36,645 bases of DNA, from the NCBI RefSeq assembly GCF_900102435.1, contig NZ_FNBU01000028.1, positions 1 through 36,645 on the forward strand, given 5' to 3'. The stretch is from Sporolituus thermophilus DSM 23256. Lineage in GTDB: Bacteria; Bacillota; Negativicutes; Sporomusales; Thermosinaceae. The number at the start of each line of letters is the position of its first letter. Position 1 is the first letter of the stretch. The notes beneath the pieces were generated by a model, which ran no database searches, was not told where the DNA came from, and was given only the letters and a program-made list of their open reading frames with translations. Positions 33,484 to 36,645 of this stretch are shown here, piece by piece. A program made the position numbers and the translations under genes.

Positions 33484-33846
33484 GTGAACAATATTATGAA
33501 GGGGAAGATGGGAGAAAATGTAGCGGCTGATTATTTAGCCAGAAACGGATATAAAATACTGATGCGAAATTATCGTTGCCGGCTGGGTGAAATCGATATA
33601 GTCGCTGAACGGCAGGGAACTATTATTTTTGTCGAAGTCAAAACAAGAAGCTCAACAAATTTCGGTTTTCCTGCAGAAGCCGTCACTCAACGCAAGCAGC
33701 AAAAAATTATTCATGCGGCTCTTTGCTACTTAAGGTCGACAGGTAGAGACAATATATCCTTCCGGTTTGATATTCTGGAAGTCTTTGTGGGAAAAGACCA
33801 AAAGCTAGAGTGTAATCATATTGTAAATGCCTTTTTTGGCAGATAG
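33484..33846 (+). CDS. yraN: YraN/UPF0102 endonuclease-like protein
   Basis: 120 residues of the UPF0102 family with a PD-(D/E)xK-like fold: 'GEIDIVA' (Asp38) and 'FVEVKTR' (Glu51, Lys53). It resembles Holliday-junction resolvase-type nucleases, but its activity is not established. GTG 33484 is preferred for the GAGGAGAGG upstream; ATG 33496 is an alternative. Near rnhB and comM, as in many Firmicutes and Proteobacteria. Confidence 0.92.
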   Translation: MNNIMKGKMGENVAADYLARNGYKILMRNYRCRLGEIDIVAERQGTIIFVEVKTRSSTNFGFPAEAVTQRKQQKIIHAALCYLRSTGRDNISFRFDILEVFVGKDQKLECNHIVNAFFGR

Positions 33847-33857
33847 GTGGGACTGAC

Positions 33858-34421
33858 GTGCGCATCGTAGTAGGGATAACAGGGGCAAGCGGAGCGGTTT
33901 ATGGCTTCCGTTTACTAGAAATATTGCAGGCGGCAAATTGTGAAGTTCACGCCGTAGTCAGTAAGCACGGCTGGGAAGTTTTAGAATATGAATGCGGCGT
34001 CGGGGCTCAGATGGTTTCGTCCCTAGTCCACCAGTTGTATCATGTGGACGATATTGCCGCGCCTATTGCTAGCGGTTCATTTAGAACAGATGCTATGATT
34101 ATTGCGCCTTGTTCGATGCATACTCTGGGACTTATTGCTAGCGGGATTGCCGGTAACCTCCTGACACGTGCGGCTGACGTTACAATTAAAGAAAACCGGC
34201 CGTTAATACTCGTTCCTCGGGAAACGCCAGTTCACGCCGTTCATCTGGAAAATATGTTAAGGCTTGCAAGAATCGGTGTACGCATTCTTCCTGCATGTCC
34301 TGGCTTCTATCATCATCCTCGGAATTTGCAGGCACTTATCGATATGATGGTGGGAAAAATCTGCGACCAACTTAATATTCAGCATCAGCTTTATGAACGC
34401 TGGCAGGGACAGCAGCGATAG
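33858..34421 (+). CDS. ubiX: UbiX-family flavin prenyltransferase
   Basis: 187 residues of the UbiX/Pad1 type that attach a dimethylallyl unit to FMN, making prenylated FMN for UbiD decarboxylases. 'VVGITGASGAVYG' (4-16) binds FMN phosphate; 'APCSMHTLGLIASG', 'RAADVTIKENRPLILVPRET' and the C-terminal 'PACPGFYHHP' are conserved family features. GTG 33858 follows AGGTGGGA. No ubiD is in the window, so its client is unknown. Its stop overlaps the frame of comM. Confidence 0.92.
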   Translation: MRIVVGITGASGAVYGFRLLEILQAANCEVHAVVSKHGWEVLEYECGVGAQMVSSLVHQLYHVDDIAAPIASGSFRTDAMIIAPCSMHTLGLIASGIAGNLLTRAADVTIKENRPLILVPRETPVHAVHLENMLRLARIGVRILPACPGFYHHPRNLQALIDMMVGKICDQLNIQHQLYERWQGQQR

Positions 34422-34435
34422 TGGGGGCGCCCAAA

Positions 34436-35962
34436 ATGTATGCACAGACTTTTGGTTCGACAACATTAGGGATAAATGGAGTAGTAATTACCGTCGAAGT
34501 TGATATTGCCAATGGTATTCCCGGCCTCGATATTGTCGGGCTACCGGACGCGGCTGTACGCGAATCACGAGAACGGGTTCGTGCAGCGATAAAGAATGCC
34601 GGTTTTGAATTTCCGGCCCGGCGTATTACGGTCAATCTTGCTCCCGCTGATCTCAAGAAGGACGGATCCGGGCTCGATTTGCCGATCGCCGTGGGTATTC
34701 TGGCTGCAAGCGGTCAACTGGATAGCGAGGCCTGCAAGCAATACGCCTTTATCGGCGAACTTTCCCTTGAAGGCAGGTTGAGAGGGATTGCCGGCCTACT
34801 GGCTATGGCCATACAATGTCGCGAAGAAGGATTATGCAACCTTTTTGTAGCTCCGGAAAACGCGGCCGAAGCGCTGCTGGCGGGCGGCATGACAGTATAT
34901 GTCGCCGAAACACTGGGACAAGTAGTAGCTCATATTAGAGGTGAGCAACGGCTTTCGCCGGCAGCAAAAGGGCCTGCGACGGAGCCAGCGCCTATAGCCG
35001 GCGAGGATTTTGCCGATGTACAGGGACAGGCGGCGGCAAAACGGGCTTTGGAAATCGCCGCTGCAGGTGGGCATAATATTCTTATGGTAGGCCCGCCTGG
35101 TTCTGGTAAAACCATGCTGGCCCGCCGCATCCCGTCAATATTGCCGACTATGTCCGACCAGGAAGCGCTAGAGGTTACAAAAATCTATAGCGTTGCTGGC
35201 CTGATGAATGGCAATGCTGGGCTGATCAAGGTCAGGCCTTTTCGTAATCCTCATCACACCGTATCTCCCGCCGGGATGATTGGTGGGGGCACCATACCAC
35301 GGCCCGGAGAAGTTACGCTCAGTCATCATGGCGTATTGTTTTTAGATGAATTGCCCGAATTTCCGCGTCAGGTTTTAGAAGTGCTTCGGCAGCCACTTGA
35401 GGATGGGCAAGTTACCATATCGCGGGTGAACGCATCTTTAGCATATCCGGCAAAATTTATTTTGGTTGGCGCTATGAATCCTTGTCCGTGCGGCTTTTTT
35501 AATGACAAGACGCGTGAATGTGTTTGTAGTCCTGCCGACATACGCAGGTATACGAAAAGAATATCCGGTCCGTTACTTGACCGGATTGATATTTACATCC
35601 ATGTTCCGCGTTTGGCTTATAGCGAAGTGACTGGCCAGCAGCCAGCCGAAACATCGGCAAGTATCCGCAGGAGAGTTGAGGCCGCTCGGGGATTACAGCG
35701 TGAGCGGTTAAAGAAATTTAATCTTTTCTGTAATGCCCAGATGGGGCATAAACATTTGCGATTGACTTGCCCGTTAACGCGCGAAGCTGATGTGCTGCTA
35801 CAGCGGGCTTTTGAAAAAATGAATCTTAGTGCGCGAGGGTATGACCGTATTGTGAAAGTGGCGCGTACTATTGCGGACTTAGCTGGTTCCGAAGTGATCG
35901 CCGCTGAGCATGTCGGTGAAGCCATTTTGCTCCGCAATAGCGTGACTGAGTGGCAGATATAA
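34436..35962 (+). CDS. comM: YifB/ComM family AAA+ ATPase
   Basis: 508 residues: an N-terminal Lon-protease-like domain (about 20-170), AAA+ core with Walker A 'GPPGSGKT' (219-226) and Walker B 'GVLFLDELPEF', a zinc-like 'CPCGFFNDKTRECVC' loop and a C-terminal Mg-chelatase-type helical domain. ComM homologues drive branch migration during natural transformation in Vibrio; general recombination is the likely role. ATG 34436 gives 'MYAQTFGSTTLG' as in the family; a GTG at 34421 is upstream. Confidence 0.95.
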   Translation: MYAQTFGSTTLGINGVVITVEVDIANGIPGLDIVGLPDAAVRESRERVRAAIKNAGFEFPARRITVNLAPADLKKDGSGLDLPIAVGILAASGQLDSEACKQYAFIGELSLEGRLRGIAGLLAMAIQCREEGLCNLFVAPENAAEALLAGGMTVYVAETLGQVVAHIRGEQRLSPAAKGPATEPAPIAGEDFADVQGQAAAKRALEIAAAGGHNILMVGPPGSGKTMLARRIPSILPTMSDQEALEVTKIYSVAGLMNGNAGLIKVRPFRNPHHTVSPAGMIGGGTIPRPGEVTLSHHGVLFLDELPEFPRQVLEVLRQPLEDGQVTISRVNASLAYPAKFILVGAMNPCPCGFFNDKTRECVCSPADIRRYTKRISGPLLDRIDIYIHVPRLAYSEVTGQQPAETSASIRRRVEAARGLQRERLKKFNLFCNAQMGHKHLRLTCPLTREADVLLQRAFEKMNLSARGYDRIVKVARTIADLAGSEVIAAEHVGEAILLRNSVTEWQI

Positions 35963-36174
35963 GCCGGTTCACAGCTAAAGCATTGATGAGCCTTACTGTT
36001 AAGTTCGCCGATCCATATGCTGCTGTCGTTAAGACCTGTAACTTTTGTTTTCGCGTCTTGCGGTTGTTCTAATATAGCGTTATGATCAGACATAATAATA
36101 CCGGCAGGAACGATGCGAAGGCTGTCATAGGTTGCGGAAGCCAGCTGGTATGTATCGAAATCATCTTGGCGCAT
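35963..36174 (-). pseudogene. Possible gene fragment or short hypothetical gene, 3' end unclear
   Basis: A minus-strand frame starts at ATG 36174 ('MRQDDFDTYQLASATYDS...') with GGGAAG about ten bases upstream and runs 70 codons without a stop before entering the antisense of comM, where it stays open to 35617. Codon choice in the non-overlapping part looks gene-like, but I recognise no family and a 346-bp overlap with comM is implausible. It may be the truncated 5' end of a lost gene or chance. Confidence 0.25.
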
Positions 36175-36244
36175 AATGTCTTACTTCCCGTAAAATTTAT
36201 GCGTGTTTCTCTAGTTTATCTTTTATTAAGATATTGACGGAAAG

Positions 36245-36267
36245 TTATTAATGTGATAACATAATAA
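36245..36267. promoter_or_regulatory. Palindrome over a promoter-like site
   Basis: TTATTAATGT-GATA-ACATAATAA is an inverted repeat with one extra base. It begins 6 bp after TTGACG (36234-36239), a -35-like hexamer on the plus strand, so it would cover the -10. No gene lies downstream before the putative mobile-element end. Confidence 0.35.
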
Positions 36268-36306
36268 ATGTTTGCGGTAACAACAAAAGTTTCCAGCAAA
36301 AAGATG

Positions 36307-36360
36307 TGTCAAGAGTCTGTGAAAATGTCACCTAAATTGGTCTATGAAAATGTCACACTT
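36307..36360. repeat. Paired 17-bp direct repeats, probable transposon end
   Basis: GTCTGTGAAAATGTCAC (36315-36331) and GTCTATGAAAATGTCAC (36340-36356) differ by one base and recur every 25 bp. Repeated transposase sites behind a TGT terminus (36307) are typical of IS21-like and related DDE elements. The transposase would be beyond the window; the family is not certain. Confidence 0.5.
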
Positions 36361-36395
36361 GTTGTATTTTGTAATCAACCCAGGTCTGGATTTTA

Positions 36396-36472
36396 GACTT
36401 TCTTCTGGCCGCGGTCAAGGATAAAAGCTACGCTCGCCTGTTAGGCGTCCTTGACCGCGGCCATCGAAAGTC
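36396..36472. repeat. Long inverted repeat with nested hairpin
   Basis: GGCCGCGGTCAAGGA (36407-36421) pairs perfectly with 36448-36462; GACTTTC (36396-36402) and GAAAGTC (36466-36472) extend the stem after a small internal loop. Inside the loop CGCCT-GTT-AGGCG (36435-36447) forms a second hairpin. No long T tract follows, so it does not look like a simple terminator. Confidence 0.75.
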
Positions 36473-36542
36473 AATGTTAAGGTTGAAGGGTTGATAAATA
36501 CTCCTTTTTAACCCAGTACTTCCGTTTTCGTGCGGTCTGGCG

Positions 36543-36635
36543 TATAATTACTTCCGGTGTTTGGTATTCGGAAGCCCTTACGCCAAGGGTGATCCGGGGC
36601 AGGCCGCCGTGGTGTAGGAGGCGGACCTGCTTTTT
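36543..36635 (+). ncRNA. Candidate short structured RNA (promoter-like -10 to terminator)
   Basis: TATAAT at 36543-36548 is followed by three consecutive hairpins: CTTCCG/CGGAAG (36551-36574), CCCTT/AAGGG (36575-36589) and GCAGGCCGCC/GGCGGACCTGC (36599-36630, one bulge), then TTTTT. The -35 region (TTCCGT, 17 nt upstream) is poor. I do not recognise a known riboswitch or RNA family. It could be a small RNA, a leader of a gene beyond the window, or part of the mobile element. Confidence 0.35.
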
Positions 36636-36645
36636 CTTTTGGCTG

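Noticed and set aside
35617-35962. Continuation of the 36174 minus-strand frame through comM
   Set aside because: Antisense to conserved AAA+ C-terminal codons; only the part outside comM is kept, as a low-confidence fragment.
36597-36635. Known riboswitch (cobalamin, ZTP, T-box) at the right edge
   Set aside because: Key conserved strings of these families are not present; left as an unassigned structured element.

Overview
This window looks like a chromosomal segment of an endospore-forming Firmicute, most likely from the Negativicutes (Sporomusa/Pelosinus/Thermosinus-like). That placement is inferred from gene order and protein flavour, not from a database search. It rests on two sporulation genes (ylbJ, spoVS), a near-consensus sigma-H promoter in front of spoVS, an FMN-type enoyl reductase (FabK) in a FapR-headed fatty-acid operon, and the Bacillus/Clostridium orders rsmD-coaD-...-ylbJ-ylbK-ylbM-...-yceD-rpmF and rnc-...-smc-ftsY-ylxM-ffh-rpsP-khpA-ylqD-rimM-trmD-rplS-lepB-rbgA-rnhB. 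Coding density is high and most genes are housekeeping.

Layout. (1) 1-345: 5' part of an IS30-family transposase on the minus strand and its terminal repeat. (2) 422-2816: a secreted NlpC/P60 cell-wall hydrolase, convergent with a DUF4127 protein. (3) 2936-7861: rsmD, coaD, a small coiled-coil protein, ylbJ (minus), ylbK and ylbM (minus). (4) 8068-10055: acetate kinase, then yceD-rpmF from a perfect sigma-A promoter, closed by a strong terminator. (5) 10127-18737: the fatty-acid cluster fapR-plsX-fabH-fabK-fabD-fabG-acpP, a hairpin, then a second FabK-like protein, fabF and rnc. A FapR-box-like palindrome lies between the fapR promoter and its ATG, so the operon is probably autoregulated by malonyl-CoA. 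(6) 18795-20189: a radical-SAM protein of the Elp3-like class without an acetyltransferase domain, and spoVS. (7) 20308-24803: smc-ftsY. (8) 24884-29856: ylxM-ffh-rpsP-khpA-ylqD-rimM-trmD-SPOUT methylase-rplS, covering protein targeting, ribosome maturation and tRNA methylation. (9) 29912-35962: lepB, rbgA, rnhB, an orphan FliK-like/FlhB-like pair, yraN, a UbiX-type flavin prenyltransferase and comM/yifB. (10) 35963-36645: no convincing gene. It holds a possible gene fragment, a palindrome over a promoter-like sequence, paired direct repeats typical of a transposon end, a long inverted repeat and a promoter-to-terminator structured element.

How it works together. The segment joins membrane-lipid synthesis (fapR operon), SRP targeting and secretion (ffh, ftsY, lepB), ribosome biogenesis (rsmD, rimM, rbgA, rpsP, rplS, rpmF, rnc), tRNA modification (trmD, ylbM) and chromosome organisation (smc). 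Transcription units can be read from the sequence: sigma-A promoters before yceD, fapR, smc, ylxM and rplS, and intrinsic terminators after the coiled-coil gene, rpmF, acpP, rnc, spoVS, ftsY, rplS and rbgA. The least explained parts are the FliK-like/FlhB-like pair encoded away from any flagellar operon, the cysteine-bearing FabK paralogue, the radical-SAM gene, and the structured non-coding DNA at the right edge.
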